In this document: positions 18,221-28,665 of the stretch, piece by piece
How positions within the stretch are numbered: the stretch's first letter is position 1
Layout of the letters: each line of letters opens with the position of its first letter
Source of the DNA: Oceanospirillaceae bacterium
Lineage (GTDB): Bacteria > Pseudomonadota > Gammaproteobacteria > Pseudomonadales > Oceanobacteraceae
DNA length: 64,000 nt
Reading direction: 5' to 3'
Assembly: GCA_002724925.1 (NCBI GenBank)
Contig: PBQA01000020.1
Location: 186,001-250,000 of the forward strand
Position numbers and translations under genes: made by a program
Notes under the pieces: generated by a model
The model's input: the letters and a program-made list of their open reading frames with translations, nothing else
Database searches by the model: none
What the model was told of the DNA's origin: nothing

Positions 18221-19735
18221 TCAGGCCATCCGATAACGGTCAAGAGCCCGAAAACCAATCGCTTCCATCAAATGTTGGCGCTGAATGCTATCCGATTCGG
18301 TAAGGTCTGCCAGAGTGCGCGCAACAGTGAGCAGACGGTGGTACGAACGCGCCGACAGGTTCAGACGCGCAATAGTATCCAGCAACCAGAGCTGATCAGT
18401 TTCTAGTAGCCGACACACATCGTCCCGTTGTTGCCCCGACAAACGGGCATTCGCGCACCCCTGCCTGCGTATCTGGCGCTCCCGCGCAGCCATCACGCGA
18501 TCACGTACCGCAGTACTCGGCTCCGAAGGTGGCGCCTGCTGCAACAGAGCTGGAGACACAGGCGGAACATCGACATGAAGATCAATCCGATCAAGAAGCG
18601 GCCCCGATGTCTGCCCCTGATAACGACGGATCTGATCCGGCGTACACTGACAGCGCCCGGACGGATCGCCATAGTAACCACAGGGGCAGGGATTCATTGC
18701 AGCTATTAACTGGAAACTGGCGGGATAGGTGACAGAGCGATTGGCACGGCTGATGACGATTTCGCCACTCTCCAAAGGCTCCCTCAGCACATCGAGCACT
18801 TTGCGGCTGTATTCGGGCAGTTCATCGAGAAACAGTACGCCACCATGGGCCAATGAAATTTCACCGGGCTTGGGGTTCCCTCCACCACCAACGAGCGCAA
18901 CACCAGAAGAGGTATGGTGAGGAGCACGGAAGGGCCTCTGCCCCCAGCGACTTTGCCAGTCGCCACTGTGGTGGCTGATGGACGCAACAGAAGCTGCAAC
19001 CAGGGCTTCATCATTACTCATCGGTGGCAGAATTCCGGGCAGACGAGACGCAAGCATAGTTTTTCCGGTACCCGGTGGCCCGATGAACAACAAGTTATGT
19101 TGTCCTGCCGCGGCGATTTCTAACGCGCGCCGGGCACCGATCTGGCCTTTCACCTCAGAAAGATCGTTCGTCAGACGAGAAGTACGCACAGGTACATCCT
19201 CCGCGGTAACTTCCGCCAACGGCTGATTATTGTGCAGCCAGTTACAGACTTCAGAGAGCGAACCTGCGTGCAGGATGCTGCCCTCATGGCAGAGAGCAGC
19301 TTCGCCAATATTCCCGGTCGGGACGACCAGTGTCTTTCCTGCATGCGCAGCGCGCAACGCCGTCGGCAGGATACCCGTCACCGGGCGTAACTCGCCCGAC
19401 AAGGTTAACTCGCCGACAAATTCATAGTCAGTCAGCTTCTCTTTCGGTATCTGCTCAGAAGAGGCAAGAATTCCCAACGCAATCGCTAAATCATAACGTC
19501 CACCTTCTTTGGGAAGGTCTGCTGGCGCAAGATTGATCGTGATGCGCTTTGCCGGAAACTCATAGTGACTGTTGAGAATCGCACTGCGTACCCGATCTTT
19601 AGACTCTTTGACCGCCGTCTCGGGTAAGCCAACCAGACTTAAAGACGGCAGACCACCAGAAAGGTGCACCTCCGCCTGAACCAAAGGCGACTCAATGCCC
19701 ACCTGAGCACGGGTATAAACTGTAGAAAGTGACAT
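18221..19735 (-). CDS. comM: ComM / YifB family AAA+ helicase
   Basis: The 504-residue protein has the full-length Mg-chelatase-like architecture. An N-terminal ChlI-like domain (MSLSTVYTRAQVGIESPLVQAEVHLSGGLPSLSLVGLPE) is followed by the AAA+ core with Walker A GPPGTGKTML at about 218-227 and Walker B GGVLFLDELPEY. Sensor/arginine-finger motifs (LIAAMNPCPCGYYGD with the conserved Cys cluster) come next, then a C-terminal Mg_chelatase_C domain ending FRALDR. Known members act as hexameric branch-migration helicases during natural transformation. It is a single gene with a terminatorless 57-bp gap to the DUF4397 gene. Confidence 0.95.
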   Translation of the reverse strand: MSLSTVYTRAQVGIESPLVQAEVHLSGGLPSLSLVGLPETAVKESKDRVRSAILNSHYEFPAKRITINLAPADLPKEGGRYDLAIALGILASSEQIPKEKLTDYEFVGELTLSGELRPVTGILPTALRAAHAGKTLVVPTGNIGEAALCHEGSILHAGSLSEVCNWLHNNQPLAEVTAEDVPVRTSRLTNDLSEVKGQIGARRALEIAAAGQHNLLFIGPPGTGKTMLASRLPGILPPMSNDEALVAASVASISHHSGDWQSRWGQRPFRAPHHTSSGVALVGGGGNPKPGEISLAHGGVLFLDELPEYSRKVLDVLREPLESGEIVISRANRSVTYPASFQLIAAMNPCPCGYYGDPSGRCQCTPDQIRRYQGQTSGPLLDRIDLHVDVPPVSPALLQQAPPSEPSTAVRDRVMAARERQIRRQGCANARLSGQQRDDVCRLLETDQLWLLDTIARLNLSARSYHRLLTVARTLADLTESDSIQRQHLMEAIGFRALDRYRMA

Positions 19736-19939
19736 CGGGCCTCCTTGCCGCTGTGTCCAGCTAGACTATAGAAGTACCCAGGTAACGACCATACGAAGAA
19801 AGACTGACACCTTTACTGCCAGTCACGTATCCTTTGCATCTGAAGTCCCGGCTGCGCCGTATTGAAGCAATAGAACCAACGAAGATGCACACACAAAGAG
19901 AAGAATTAGACTCTGAGTGTGGTTTGTAAGGAACGTACT

Positions 19940-22720
19940 GTGAACCGGCACTATCTGATATGTATTACGCTGAGCCTTATCCTGACTGGGTGTGGAAGCA
20001 GTGATAGCAACGAAGACGATGAGACTATGACCCCTGACGTTTCGATAGATAATGAGTGCGACTCACGCAAAACCAGTTCAACCGTCGCCGGCCTTGCCGC
20101 GACCTTGCTGAGCACAGCTATCCTGACTGGCTGTTCAGATGGAGACTCAGGTTCAGGACACACCGTTAGTGGCACATTATTTACAGCTGGGCAGACGGTC
20201 ATCGACTACGACATCAATGACATCTACAGCGGCTCTCTGACCAACGACGATCCATTCAATGGCCAACCCTTGCCAAACGTGGTCACAGTACAAGGATTTG
20301 CTTCGAACACGCCGACCAATGCCGTGGCAGCGGGCGATGCGGAGTTTGAACGCTTCGCTAACGTAGCAGATGAAAGTGACTACTTTGCTGTGTCATTGCA
20401 GGGAGGTCAGCGCGTGGTGTTAAACGTCGTGGATTACTACGGCAACAATAATCCCGACAGCGCGTACGCGGGTGATCTGGATATGTATCTGTATCCAAAC
20501 TCTGGTGGCGATCCAATCCGCAGCTCGCAATCTGAAACTAACCGGGAAGAGTTTTCTGTCCCCACAGATGGCGACTATATTCTGGAGGTGTTTGCCTACA
20601 GCGGCATCTCCAAGTATGTACTGCAAATTTTACCGACCAGCAATAGCATTTTACCTGTCACTTCAAACGCCAGAACTCATAGGCAATCGTTTAAATCTGG
20701 CGAAGCAATCGTACAGTGGAAAGACAGTGCGGATACTGCCGCGACCTCAGCCTTATCAGTCAGAGGCCATCGGGTAGAAGCGACCAGTACCGCGAAAGAT
20801 CGTCCGGTCAAACTGAAACTTGATAGAGCGGCATCCGTTCAACGCCTGTCGGCCAGCAACGGGCAGGATCTGAGCGTATTCACTGCTGGCCGGGATACCC
20901 TGACTACCATCAAAGCACTGAACCAGCGTGACGACGTCGAGTACGCCGAGCCTAACTACATTAGATACGCTACCGCGACTCCTAACGACAGTCTTTATCG
21001 CTCACCATTTAACTATACTGATATACGCCTGCCGCAAGCCTGGGATCTGACCACCGGTTCATCCTCCGTGATCGTTGCCGTGATCGATAGCGGGGTATTC
21101 CTCAACCATGACGACCTGGCCGGCAAACTTGTATCAGGCTACGACTTTATCAGCGACCCTTCTGTCAGTCGCGATGGTGACGGCATTGACTCAAATCCGG
21201 ATGACCCTGGAGACAAAACACAACTTTCCGCAAGTTCATGGCACGGAACACACGTAACAGGTACAGTCGCTGCAGCTACCAATAACCAAAAGGGAGTTGC
21301 TGGCGCTGGCTGGAATACACGAGTTATGCCTCTGCGTGTGTTAGGCCTCAATGGCGAAGGCTCGACCTACGACGTACTTCAGGCGGTTCGCTATGCAGCG
21401 CGGCTGAGCAATGACAGCGGTACTCTGCCATCGTCCCGTGCCGACATCATCAACCTGAGCTTAGGCTCCAGCTTCCGTAGCTCTGCGGAGCAGGATGCAT
21501 TCACTGCGGCCCGTAATGCCGGGGTCATCATTGTGGCAGCAGCAGGTAACAGTTCAACGAATGAGCTTTTCTATCCAGCGTCCTACGACGGCGTTATTTC
21601 GGTCAGTGCCGCGGCCCCAGACAGAACACTCGCGGACTATTCAAATTTCGGTACGCGCATCGACGTCAGCGCTCACGGAGGAGTTCGATCAGACTTTGAT
21701 GGTGACGGCCAGTCCGATAGTATTTTAAGTACTTTTGTAGATACAACCGATGGTACTCGGAAAAGCGGTTATGCCCTTTTAAACGGAACCTCGATGGCAA
21801 CGCCACACGTGGCCGGAGTACTGGCTTTGATGAAAGCCGTTGATCCTACACTGACCCCAGCCGAAGTAGACTCCCTTCTGAGCAGTGGCAGCATCACCGA
21901 CGACATCGGTGCCGCTGGCCGTGACGATCAATTCGGGCACGGGCTTATTAATGCACTGAAAGCAGTGCAGGAAGCCAATAACCTGGCCGGTGGCGGCAGC
22001 GTTCCGCAGGTTCCTGTTCTGGAGAGCGATCCAGATAAGCTCCAGTTCGACTCGGGCTCTTCGCTCACACTGACATTGGACAACGTCAATAGTGAAGCCG
22101 CTGACCCTGCGATCGCGACTGACGTCAGCGAAGACTGGTTGAGTATCAGCCCGAGTAATGTCGACAGCAATGGCTTCGGCGAATACCGGGTGACCATTGA
22201 CCGCACTGACCTCGTCGATGGCATCTATGAGGGTCTGATTCGTTTTACACCGGATACTGGCAACAGTCTGGATGTAACAGTCACCATGCGGGTCGGTGAC
22301 ATCGTCGCCATTACAGATTCAGCGCCGCAGTATGTCCTGCTGGAGGACTCTGAAACCGCCGAAATCGTCGCAGAAACGTTGGTAAATCCAGATGGCAGCT
22401 ACGCGGTTACCGACGTTCCCGCAGGGAGTTATCGAATCATCGCGGGCTCAGACATTGATGTAGACCTCTTTATTTGTCAGAACGGCGAAACCTGTGGCGG
22501 CTATCCGGACTCTGTCACTGAAGAAGTTGTCGAGGTTGACGGAGACGTGACCGACATTGACTTCGTTGTCAGCCTGATCAGTGGCATTGATGTCAGTGAT
22601 GATGGTGGACTTGGGATTCTGCGTGCTAACCCGTCAACAGGCCATGAAGAACCTGAGCCAGCTGATAGCAGCACGAAAGACGAAAGCGACAACAAGCCTG
22701 TGCGCTCAGTAAGTCGTTAA
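19940..22720 (+). CDS. S8 subtilase lipoprotein with two consecutive lipoprotein signals
   Basis: The GTG start at 19940 follows AGGA by 7 nt; a GTG at 19919 is less likely. The product has 926 residues. Residues 1-18 form a lipoprotein signal (MNRHYLICITLSLILTGC), and residues 44-65 form a second one (KTSSTVAGLAATLLSTAILTGC). Then come a pre-peptidase (PPC-like) beta domain with DYFAVSL...GDLDMYLYP, an I9-like propeptide region, and the S8 catalytic domain. Catalytic residues are Asp383 (VIDSG), His435 (WHGTHVTG) and Ser618 (GTSMATPHVAG). C-terminal beta modules follow, the last with carboxypeptidase-regulatory-like features. It is probably an exported, surface-bound peptidase. Confidence 0.9.
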   Translation: MNRHYLICITLSLILTGCGSSDSNEDDETMTPDVSIDNECDSRKTSSTVAGLAATLLSTAILTGCSDGDSGSGHTVSGTLFTAGQTVIDYDINDIYSGSLTNDDPFNGQPLPNVVTVQGFASNTPTNAVAAGDAEFERFANVADESDYFAVSLQGGQRVVLNVVDYYGNNNPDSAYAGDLDMYLYPNSGGDPIRSSQSETNREEFSVPTDGDYILEVFAYSGISKYVLQILPTSNSILPVTSNARTHRQSFKSGEAIVQWKDSADTAATSALSVRGHRVEATSTAKDRPVKLKLDRAASVQRLSASNGQDLSVFTAGRDTLTTIKALNQRDDVEYAEPNYIRYATATPNDSLYRSPFNYTDIRLPQAWDLTTGSSSVIVAVIDSGVFLNHDDLAGKLVSGYDFISDPSVSRDGDGIDSNPDDPGDKTQLSASSWHGTHVTGTVAAATNNQKGVAGAGWNTRVMPLRVLGLNGEGSTYDVLQAVRYAARLSNDSGTLPSSRADIINLSLGSSFRSSAEQDAFTAARNAGVIIVAAAGNSSTNELFYPASYDGVISVSAAAPDRTLADYSNFGTRIDVSAHGGVRSDFDGDGQSDSILSTFVDTTDGTRKSGYALLNGTSMATPHVAGVLALMKAVDPTLTPAEVDSLLSSGSITDDIGAAGRDDQFGHGLINALKAVQEANNLAGGGSVPQVPVLESDPDKLQFDSGSSLTLTLDNVNSEAADPAIATDVSEDWLSISPSNVDSNGFGEYRVTIDRTDLVDGIYEGLIRFTPDTGNSLDVTVTMRVGDIVAITDSAPQYVLLEDSETAEIVAETLVNPDGSYAVTDVPAGSYRIIAGSDIDVDLFICQNGETCGGYPDSVTEEVVEVDGDVTDIDFVVSLISGIDVSDDGGLGILRANPSTGHEEPEPADSSTKDESDNKPVRSVSR

Positions 22721-22746
22721 CCCATACTCCCTTCCGCTCAATCAAT

Positions 22747-22772
22747 AAGGGCCGCAAATGCGGCCCTTTCTG
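22747..22772 (+). terminator. Terminator between convergent subtilase and SDR genes
   Basis: Stem AAGGGCCGCA / TGCGGCCCTT with an AA loop, followed by a short pyrimidine run. May serve both strands. Confidence 0.75.
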
Positions 22773-22795
22773 TATTCATCATTAATAAACGAAGC

Positions 22796-23617
22796 TCACT
22801 TCTGCTTCTGCAGCGCTTCTTCACGACGACGCAGATCAAACGACGCCTGCTTCACTTTCCAACGGAAGAGACCACCCAGCCAGCGCTTGATGAATACGGC
22901 CTTACGACCGATCGGATGCGGGTTACAGATCATTTCGCCTTTCATCAATGATTTGTAGGCACGATCCGCGACTTCACTGGCATCCAGCTCTGACTTCTCG
23001 AACACCTTGTCGACGAACTTCAACATCGAAGGATCAGACGTCTTCATCGTCTTATTCAGATTGGTACGGAAGAAACCCGGGCACAGCGCCGTGACCTTGA
23101 TGTTATACGCGTGCAGCTCGTAGTACATGGTCTCAGAGAGTGCGATCACACCCGCCTTAGTCACATTGTAGGAAGCCATCGACGGCAGAATCATCAGACC
23201 GGCAAGCGAAGCAGTATTCATAATGTAACCGCTGTTCTGCTTTTTCATCACAGGGGTAAAGGTACGACAACCCAGAGCGACGCCTTTCAGGTTGATATCG
23301 ATGATCCACTCCCACCAGGCCCACTCGCCCGCGTCAATGCGGTCGCCAGTGGCAACACCGGCATTGTTAATCAAGACATCAAGGCCACCCCAGCGCTCTT
23401 CGACATCAGCACGCAATGCATTCCACTGATCTTCAGAGGTGACATCCAGATAAGCCGTCCAGCCTTTACCACCGGCTTTCTCTACCAACTTCAGAGTTTC
23501 AGTCGAGCCCTCGCTGTTAATATCTGCAATACAGATATCGGCACCTTCTTTAGCGAAGCGTAGTGCCAGTTCACGGCCAAGACCGCTGGCCGCACCTGTG
23601 ATCAGTACTTTTTGCAT
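22796..23617 (-). CDS. Short-chain dehydrogenase/reductase
   Basis: The 273-residue classical SDR has the cofactor motif TGAASGLG at residues 7-14, NNAG at about 89-92, catalytic Ser in NTASLAG, and the YNVTK Tyr/Lys pair. The acidic residue in IADIN after the second strand favours NAD(H) over NADP(H). The C-terminus is basic and hydrophobic (KAVFIKRWLGGLFRWKVKQ), suggesting membrane association. It is the last gene of a run with hldE, hldD and an lpxL-like gene (25 bp after the acyltransferase). The substrate is unknown and the link to lipopolysaccharide synthesis is by position only. Confidence 0.9.
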   Translation of the reverse strand: MQKVLITGAASGLGRELALRFAKEGADICIADINSEGSTETLKLVEKAGGKGWTAYLDVTSEDQWNALRADVEERWGGLDVLINNAGVATGDRIDAGEWAWWEWIIDINLKGVALGCRTFTPVMKKQNSGYIMNTASLAGLMILPSMASYNVTKAGVIALSETMYYELHAYNIKVTALCPGFFRTNLNKTMKTSDPSMLKFVDKVFEKSELDASEVADRAYKSLMKGEMICNPHPIGRKAVFIKRWLGGLFRWKVKQASFDLRRREEALQKQK

Positions 23618-23642
23618 GATGATAAAACCCCGTAAGTTGTTG

Positions 23643-24590
23643 TTATTTTTTCTTGCGGTAAATGCTGCCCTTTTTCATTTCAGGGTCAACCGTTGTCTTA
23701 AAGCGCTTGTGTAACCACAGATACTGAGAGGGGTGCTCCCGTAACTGTGTTTCGATAAAGTCATTCGCCATTTGGGCGTCAGCTGCGTCATCACCACTCG
23801 GAATCGGTAAAGGATCATGCACAGTGACGGTATAACCCGAGTTGTCATCCTTACGGAAGTAGGTCATTGGCATCACCAGCGCCTTGCCTGCTTTCGCTAT
23901 TCGGGAAGTCGCCGTAATCGTCGCCGCCGGGTGGCCAAAGAAATTTACGAAGATGCTGTTCTTACGGCCGAAATCCTGATCCTGGGCGTACCAGAGCACG
24001 TTGCCCTGACGTAGCGTACGGATGAATCCGCGAATGTCTTTGCGCGTCAGGCATTCATCGTACAAACGTCCGCGATTTCGCTCCATTACATAGTTCATCA
24101 CCGGATTATCCTGCGGGCGATAGCTCACGCTCACACGTTGTACTGTACTGACCAGGCTGCCAGCGAGATCCAGCATGGAGTAATGAGCACCGAGCAACAT
24201 CACACCCTGACCGTTATTCTGTGCCTCTCGCACCTTATCGAAACCTATAAAATCCGTACGGGCGGCCAACCACTGAGGATCACGGAACCAGCCCATAAAG
24301 GTTTCCATCAGACCGATGCCGTTGTCGATAAAGATCTGACGCACCAAAGCATCACGCTCCGCAGGAGTTTTCTCCGGGAAACAGATTTCCATATTTACTT
24401 CGGCAATTCGGCGACGGCTGCCCGCGACTTTATGCAGGAGCAAGCCAATCCCTTTGCCGATTCCCAACTGCCATGAAAAGGGCAATCGGGTCAGAAGCGC
24501 GAGCAATCCTACGCCCAACCAGATGGGCCAGTGCTTAGGGTGGAGCGGAGCTTTCAGCTGCTCCGCGCCGCCTTGAGATACTTCAGCCAT
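23643..24590 (-). CDS. lpxL: Lipid A biosynthesis acyltransferase (LpxL/HtrB family)
   Basis: The 315-residue inner-membrane protein has an N-terminal hydrophobic helix and the HxxxxD acyltransferase motif (GAHYSMLD). Family blocks [34 protein letters not shown] and [10 protein letters not shown] are also present. Members add secondary acyl chains from acyl-ACP to Kdo2-lipid IVA. Whether this copy is LpxL, LpxM or LpxP by substrate cannot be read. It overlaps the hldD 3' end by 8 bp, so the two are probably co-translated. Confidence 0.92.
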   Translation of the reverse strand: MAEVSQGGAEQLKAPLHPKHWPIWLGVGLLALLTRLPFSWQLGIGKGIGLLLHKVAGSRRRIAEVNMEICFPEKTPAERDALVRQIFIDNGIGLMETFMGWFRDPQWLAARTDFIGFDKVREAQNNGQGVMLLGAHYSMLDLAGSLVSTVQRVSVSYRPQDNPVMNYVMERNRGRLYDECLTRKDIRGFIRTLRQGNVLWYAQDQDFGRKNSIFVNFFGHPAATITATSRIAKAGKALVMPMTYFRKDDNSGYTVTVHDPLPIPSGDDAADAQMANDFIETQLREHPSQYLWLHKRFKTTVDPEMKKGSIYRKKK

Positions 24591-25554
24591 TCAGCCAGTC
24601 CAGATACGCGTTAACGCCCTGTTCAACGGTGAAAAATTCGTCGGTGTAGCCAGCTGCACGCAGATTCGAGATATCCGCTTCGGTGAAGCTCTGGTATGCA
24701 CCTTTCAGATGGTCCGGGAACGGAATGTACTCTTTCTTGCCATCGGTACCTTTCGCGCCATGCCACGCAACGACGGCATCTGCAACGTCATTGAAGCTCT
24801 GACATTTACCTGTTCCCAAATTGTAAATCCCCGATGCCGCTTTCTGCTGCCAGAACCACAGGTTCACTTTCACTACGTCGCCTACATAGACGAAGTCACG
24901 GCGCTGCTCGCCAGCACCCCAGCCTTCGGTCTCGCCAAACAGCTTGCAAACGCCGGCGTCCTTAATCTGGTTATTGAAGTGGAAAGCTACTGACGACATA
25001 GAGCCTTTGTGCTGCTCACGCGGGCCATACACATTAAAGTAACGGAAGCCCACAACCTGACTTGGAAAGCGGTTATTCGGGTAGGTAGCCTGCAGCTGAC
25101 GAACGTATTGGTCGAACTGCCACTTAGAGTAGCCGTATACGTTGAGAGGCTTTTCATGAGCACGCTCTTCCTTGAACACGTCGCTGCCGCCGTAAACCGA
25201 TGCGCTGGAGGCGTACAAATATGGAATCCCCTGTTCGAGGCAGGCATGCAGCAGAATCTTGGAGTACTCGTAGTTGTTCTCCATCATAAACTTGCCATCC
25301 CACTCGGTAGTGGATGAGCAGGCACCTTCGTGGAAGATAGCTTCAACATCGTCCAGCAGGCCATCATCAATCTGTACGCGCTGGATAAAGTCATCCTTAT
25401 CCAGATAGTCGGCAATATCGCAATCGCTGATGTTATAGAACTGGCGACCGTCGCTCAGGTCGTCCACCACGATGATGTCGGTGCGCCCCATCGCGTTCAG
25501 GGCTTTAACGATGTTGCTGCCAATAAAACCGGCACCGCCTGTTACGATAATCAT
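24583..25554 (-). CDS. hldD: ADP-L-glycero-D-manno-heptose 6-epimerase
   Basis: The 323-residue extended SDR epimerase has the NADP-binding N-terminus [20 protein letters not shown] and the characteristic VDDLSDG and [14 protein letters not shown] blocks. The YGYSK catalytic Tyr/Lys and [24 protein letters not shown] are also present. It converts ADP-D-glycero-D-manno-heptose to the L-glycero epimer used in the inner lipopolysaccharide core. The start overlaps the hldE stop by 4 bp. The order hldE-hldD-lpxL forms a single biosynthetic unit. Confidence 0.97.
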   Translation of the reverse strand: MIIVTGGAGFIGSNIVKALNAMGRTDIIVVDDLSDGRQFYNISDCDIADYLDKDDFIQRVQIDDGLLDDVEAIFHEGACSSTTEWDGKFMMENNYEYSKILLHACLEQGIPYLYASSASVYGGSDVFKEERAHEKPLNVYGYSKWQFDQYVRQLQATYPNNRFPSQVVGFRYFNVYGPREQHKGSMSSVAFHFNNQIKDAGVCKLFGETEGWGAGEQRRDFVYVGDVVKVNLWFWQQKAASGIYNLGTGKCQSFNDVADAVVAWHGAKGTDGKKEYIPFPDHLKGAYQSFTEADISNLRAAGYTDEFFTVEQGVNAYLDWLNG

Positions 25555-26981
25555 GCTTCTGTCTCCTGAATGCGTTTAACAATGGCCGTGGTTGAGCAGT
25601 TGTCTTTAAAGCTCAGGATGATCACGTCACCACCGTTTTGCTGTACACACTGACCACCAGCAATCTCTTCTATGCGGTAGTCACCACCCTTCACCAGAAT
25701 ATCCGGCAGCACCCGACAGATCAGGCGCTCCGGGGTATCTTCAGTAAAAGGCACCACCCAGTCCACGCTTTCAAGGCCAGATAACACAGCCATTCGGTGG
25801 TCGAGTGGGTTAATTGGACGTGCCGGGCCCTTCAGGCGAGACACAGATTCGTCAGAGTTCACCGCGACTAATAAGCGGTCGCCCAACGCTTTCGCTTCTT
25901 TAAGATACTGCACATGACCGGGATGAATGATGTCGAAACAGCCATTGGTCATGACCAGAGTTTCACCACGTTCACGGGCCTCCTCGACCAGTACCATCAG
26001 CGAGTCTTCATCAAACAGGCCAGCACCCTGCTGGCTGTCCTGACGCAGCTCACGGCGCAACTCTTCGGTTGAGGCCGTTGCGGTTCCCAGCTTGCCGACC
26101 ACAATGCCAGCAGCAGTATTTGCCAACAAAGTAGCCTCTTCAAAACCCGCACCGGCGGCCAAAGACGCTGCCAGAACAGAAATCACGGTATCACCGGCAC
26201 CGGTCACATCGTACACCTCGCGGGCGCGGGTCGGCAGATGGAAAGGCTCAGCGTCGCGACGTACCAGGGTCATGCCCTTTTCACTGCGGGTCACCAGTAC
26301 GCCTTCGAGATCAAACTCTTCGACTAGCGCACGGGCTTTTGTAACCAGCTCCTCATCCGACGGAGCCGGGCCAACCACGGCCTCAAACTCGCTGAGATTT
26401 GGGGTAATCAGGGTCGCGCCCCGATATTTCTCGAAGTCCGCACCTTTCGGGTCGACCAGAACCGGAACATTCTGCGCTTTCGCGGCTTTAATCAGAGGCT
26501 GAGGATCTGCCAGAGAGCCTTTGCCGTAATCCGACAAGATGACTACACCCGTATTTTTTAAGCGAGCTTCAAACGACGCTTTCGATGCGGAGATATCCAC
26601 CGCATGAAAGGCATCTTCAAAATCGAGACGAATCAGCTGCTGCTGACGGCTGATAATCCGCAACTTGGTGATGGTCGGATGGGTGTCGTGCCTTTGGAAA
26701 TCACAAGTAACGCCGGCATCCTGTAACAGACCTTCAAGTAGTTGGGCGTTGTCGTCTTCTCCGGTTATCCCAAGGAGGTCAACCTGTCCGCCCAAAACCG
26801 CGATGTTCAGCGCAACGTTGCCCGCACCGCCTGCGCGGTTTTCTGTGTCCTGAATTTTCACCACAGGTACAGGTGCCTCGGGAGAAATGCGTGACGTCGG
26901 GCCACCCCAGTAGCGGTCGAGCATAATGTCGCCGAATACCAGAACCCGGGCTTTGTGAAAATCAGGGATAGTTACATCCAT
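25551..26981 (-). CDS. hldE: Bifunctional heptose-7-phosphate kinase / heptose-1-phosphate adenylyltransferase
   Basis: The start at 26981 gives 476 residues beginning MDVTIPDF, matching the N-terminus and length of known HldE. Longer in-frame starts at 27023 (AGAGG nearby) and 27062 would add a non-conserved tail and intrude on the waaA promoter. Domain 1 is a PfkB/ribokinase-like kinase ([28 protein letters not shown] with the catalytic Asp). Domain 2 is a nucleotidyltransferase ([16 protein letters not shown] with Hx[20 protein letters not shown]). It acts before and after GmhB, which is encoded at 51352, in ADP-heptose synthesis. Confidence 0.95.
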   Translation of the reverse strand: MDVTIPDFHKARVLVFGDIMLDRYWGGPTSRISPEAPVPVVKIQDTENRAGGAGNVALNIAVLGGQVDLLGITGEDDNAQLLEGLLQDAGVTCDFQRHDTHPTITKLRIISRQQQLIRLDFEDAFHAVDISASKASFEARLKNTGVVILSDYGKGSLADPQPLIKAAKAQNVPVLVDPKGADFEKYRGATLITPNLSEFEAVVGPAPSDEELVTKARALVEEFDLEGVLVTRSEKGMTLVRRDAEPFHLPTRAREVYDVTGAGDTVISVLAASLAAGAGFEEATLLANTAAGIVVGKLGTATASTEELRRELRQDSQQGAGLFDEDSLMVLVEEARERGETLVMTNGCFDIIHPGHVQYLKEAKALGDRLLVAVNSDESVSRLKGPARPINPLDHRMAVLSGLESVDWVVPFTEDTPERLICRVLPDILVKGGDYRIEEIAGGQCVQQNGGDVIILSFKDNCSTTAIVKRIQETEA

Positions 26982-27040
26982 CAGGGGAGTCGCCGGTAGA
27001 TCAGAAAGCGCGCAGTTTAACATAGGCGACCTCTGATTTG

Positions 27041-27049
27041 TGCTACTAT
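27041..27049 (+). promoter_or_regulatory. Extended -10 promoter element for waaA
   Basis: TGCTACTAT is an extended -10 (TG-n-TACTAT) 31 bp before the waaA GTG. No good -35 is seen, as is common for extended -10 promoters. It lies in the divergent hldE-waaA gap. Confidence 0.45.
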
Positions 27050-27080
27050 CCGGGCCCGACATTCAGTACCCGGACGCACT

Positions 27081-28343
27081 GTGGCACGACATCTTTACAC
27101 CCTGATCTACAGCCTGTTTTTACCCATTATCATCGCCCGACTTTGGTGGCGTGGACGCGCGAACCCAGGGTACCGCCAGCGTATCGCTGAACGCTTCGGG
27201 TTTCTACCGCACAGACCACGCCCGGGAGGCCTGTGGGTGCACGCGGTATCTGTCGGTGAGACGCTCGCCGCGGCTCAGTTTGTAAAACAGTTCATGGTAC
27301 AGAACCCCGATACCCCGGTGATCATCACCAGTACTACCCCTACAGGCTCGGAGCAGGTCAAACGCATCTTCGGCGAGCGGGTCTTTCACATGTACCTGCC
27401 CTATGACCTGCCGTCCTTTATCAATCGTTTTATCAAGAGCATTCGCCCCGGCGCTTTGGTCATCGTAGAAACCGAGCTTTGGCCCAATCTTCTGGCGTGC
27501 TGTGATCAGCATGATCTGCCAGTCGTACTTGCTAATGCCCGCATGTCAGAACGATCCGCCCGTGGTTATGGAAAAGTGCCTGCTCTGACTCGTCCGATGC
27601 TGCACAGCCTGAATATCGTTGCCGTACAAAATCCCACTGACGGTCAACGTTTTATCGAACTGGGTCTTCCAACCGGACGACTGAAGGTTACGGGCAGCGT
27701 AAAATTTGATGTCACCCTGCCAGAGGGTTGCCACCAGAACGGTACTGCTTTGCGCGGGCAATGGGGAGCAGATCGCCCCGTACTCGCACTCGCATCCAGC
27801 CATCCGACCGAAGACGAACAACTGCTTGATATCTACCCAGCGTTAGAGAAAGCCATACCCGACCTTTTACTTCTACTGATTCCACGCCACCCAGAACGTT
27901 TTGAGCCAGTGACCAATGCTGCCCGTAGCCGCCACCTACGCGTGCATCGCCGTACCAATGGCAACGTTTCAGGCGATATTCAGATTTATGTTGCCGATAC
28001 CATGGGCGAGATGCTGAATATGCTTGCCGCAGCCGATGTCGTCGTCATGGGCGGAAGCCTTTATTCTGGCGGCGGCGGTCACAACCCGATTGAGCCGGCG
28101 GCACTCGGCAAAGCCACCCTGATTGGCGCTGATCACATAAACTTCACCAGCATCGTCACTGAACTGACCGACGCCGGTGCTATGGCCGTGTGCGAAAGCA
28201 TGCCCGCATTGCAGGGTGAAGTGATTCGCTTATTAAATAACCGCGATGCGCGCGAAGCGATGGGCCAGAAAGGGCTGGACGTGGTGGAGAGCAATCGTGG
28301 AGCGGTAGAGCTGCTGCTGGAATTGGTGAAAGAGCAGTTGTAG
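27081..28343 (+). CDS. waaA: 3-deoxy-D-manno-octulosonic acid (Kdo) transferase
   Basis: The 420-residue GT-B glycosyltransferase has an N-terminal membrane anchor (HLYTLIYSLFLPIIIARLWWRGRANPGYRQRIAERFG). The family block GGLWVHAVSVGETLAAAQFV is followed by ITSTTPTGSEQVKRIFG, then the acceptor-side Glu in VIVETELWPNLL. The C-terminal domain carries IPRHPERF and GGSLYSGGGGHNPIEPAALGKATLIG. It transfers Kdo from CMP-Kdo to lipid IVA at the inner membrane. The GTG start is reached from an extended -10 promoter 31 bp upstream, divergent from hldE. Confidence 0.96.
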   Translation: MARHLYTLIYSLFLPIIIARLWWRGRANPGYRQRIAERFGFLPHRPRPGGLWVHAVSVGETLAAAQFVKQFMVQNPDTPVIITSTTPTGSEQVKRIFGERVFHMYLPYDLPSFINRFIKSIRPGALVIVETELWPNLLACCDQHDLPVVLANARMSERSARGYGKVPALTRPMLHSLNIVAVQNPTDGQRFIELGLPTGRLKVTGSVKFDVTLPEGCHQNGTALRGQWGADRPVLALASSHPTEDEQLLDIYPALEKAIPDLLLLLIPRHPERFEPVTNAARSRHLRVHRRTNGNVSGDIQIYVADTMGEMLNMLAAADVVVMGGSLYSGGGGHNPIEPAALGKATLIGADHINFTSIVTELTDAGAMAVCESMPALQGEVIRLLNNRDAREAMGQKGLDVVESNRGAVELLLELVKEQL

Positions 28344-28371
28344 AACCAAGAGTAATTGGTACAACGGTGAG

Positions 28372-28665
28372 TTACGCCGCGTCGAATTCAATCGGTTTGA
28401 TGCCCTCAAGATCCACCGTACTCCTTGCCACCCATAAATCGTACTGGTCTTGCATAGCTAGCCAGCTTTCAGGGCTTCGCCCAAGCGCTTTCGACAATCG
28501 CAGTGCCATTTCAGGACTTATACCACTAGTCCCTTTAAGTAATCTCGATAGCGTTGATGGTGCAACCGCAAGACTGGCTGCTAACTGCCGGGAGCTTATG
28601 CTATTTGGTTCAAGGTACACCTCACGAATGAACTCTCCGGGATGAGGCGGGTTATGCATTGTCAT
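28372..28665 (-). CDS. higA: HigA-type antitoxin
   Basis: The 97-residue helix-turn-helix protein of the HigA/VapI class starts PPHPGEFIREVYLEPNSISSRQLAASLAVAPSTLSRLLKG, the hallmark 'HPGE.L.E.......S...LA..L.V....LS.ll.G' pattern. It is encoded immediately after the toxin (stop and start share one base, TGATG), the higBA order typical of this family. It should bind its own promoter and neutralise HigB. It is convergent with waaA, 28 bp apart. Confidence 0.93.
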   Translation of the reverse strand: MTMHNPPHPGEFIREVYLEPNSISSRQLAASLAVAPSTLSRLLKGTSGISPEMALRLSKALGRSPESWLAMQDQYDLWVARSTVDLEGIKPIEFDAA

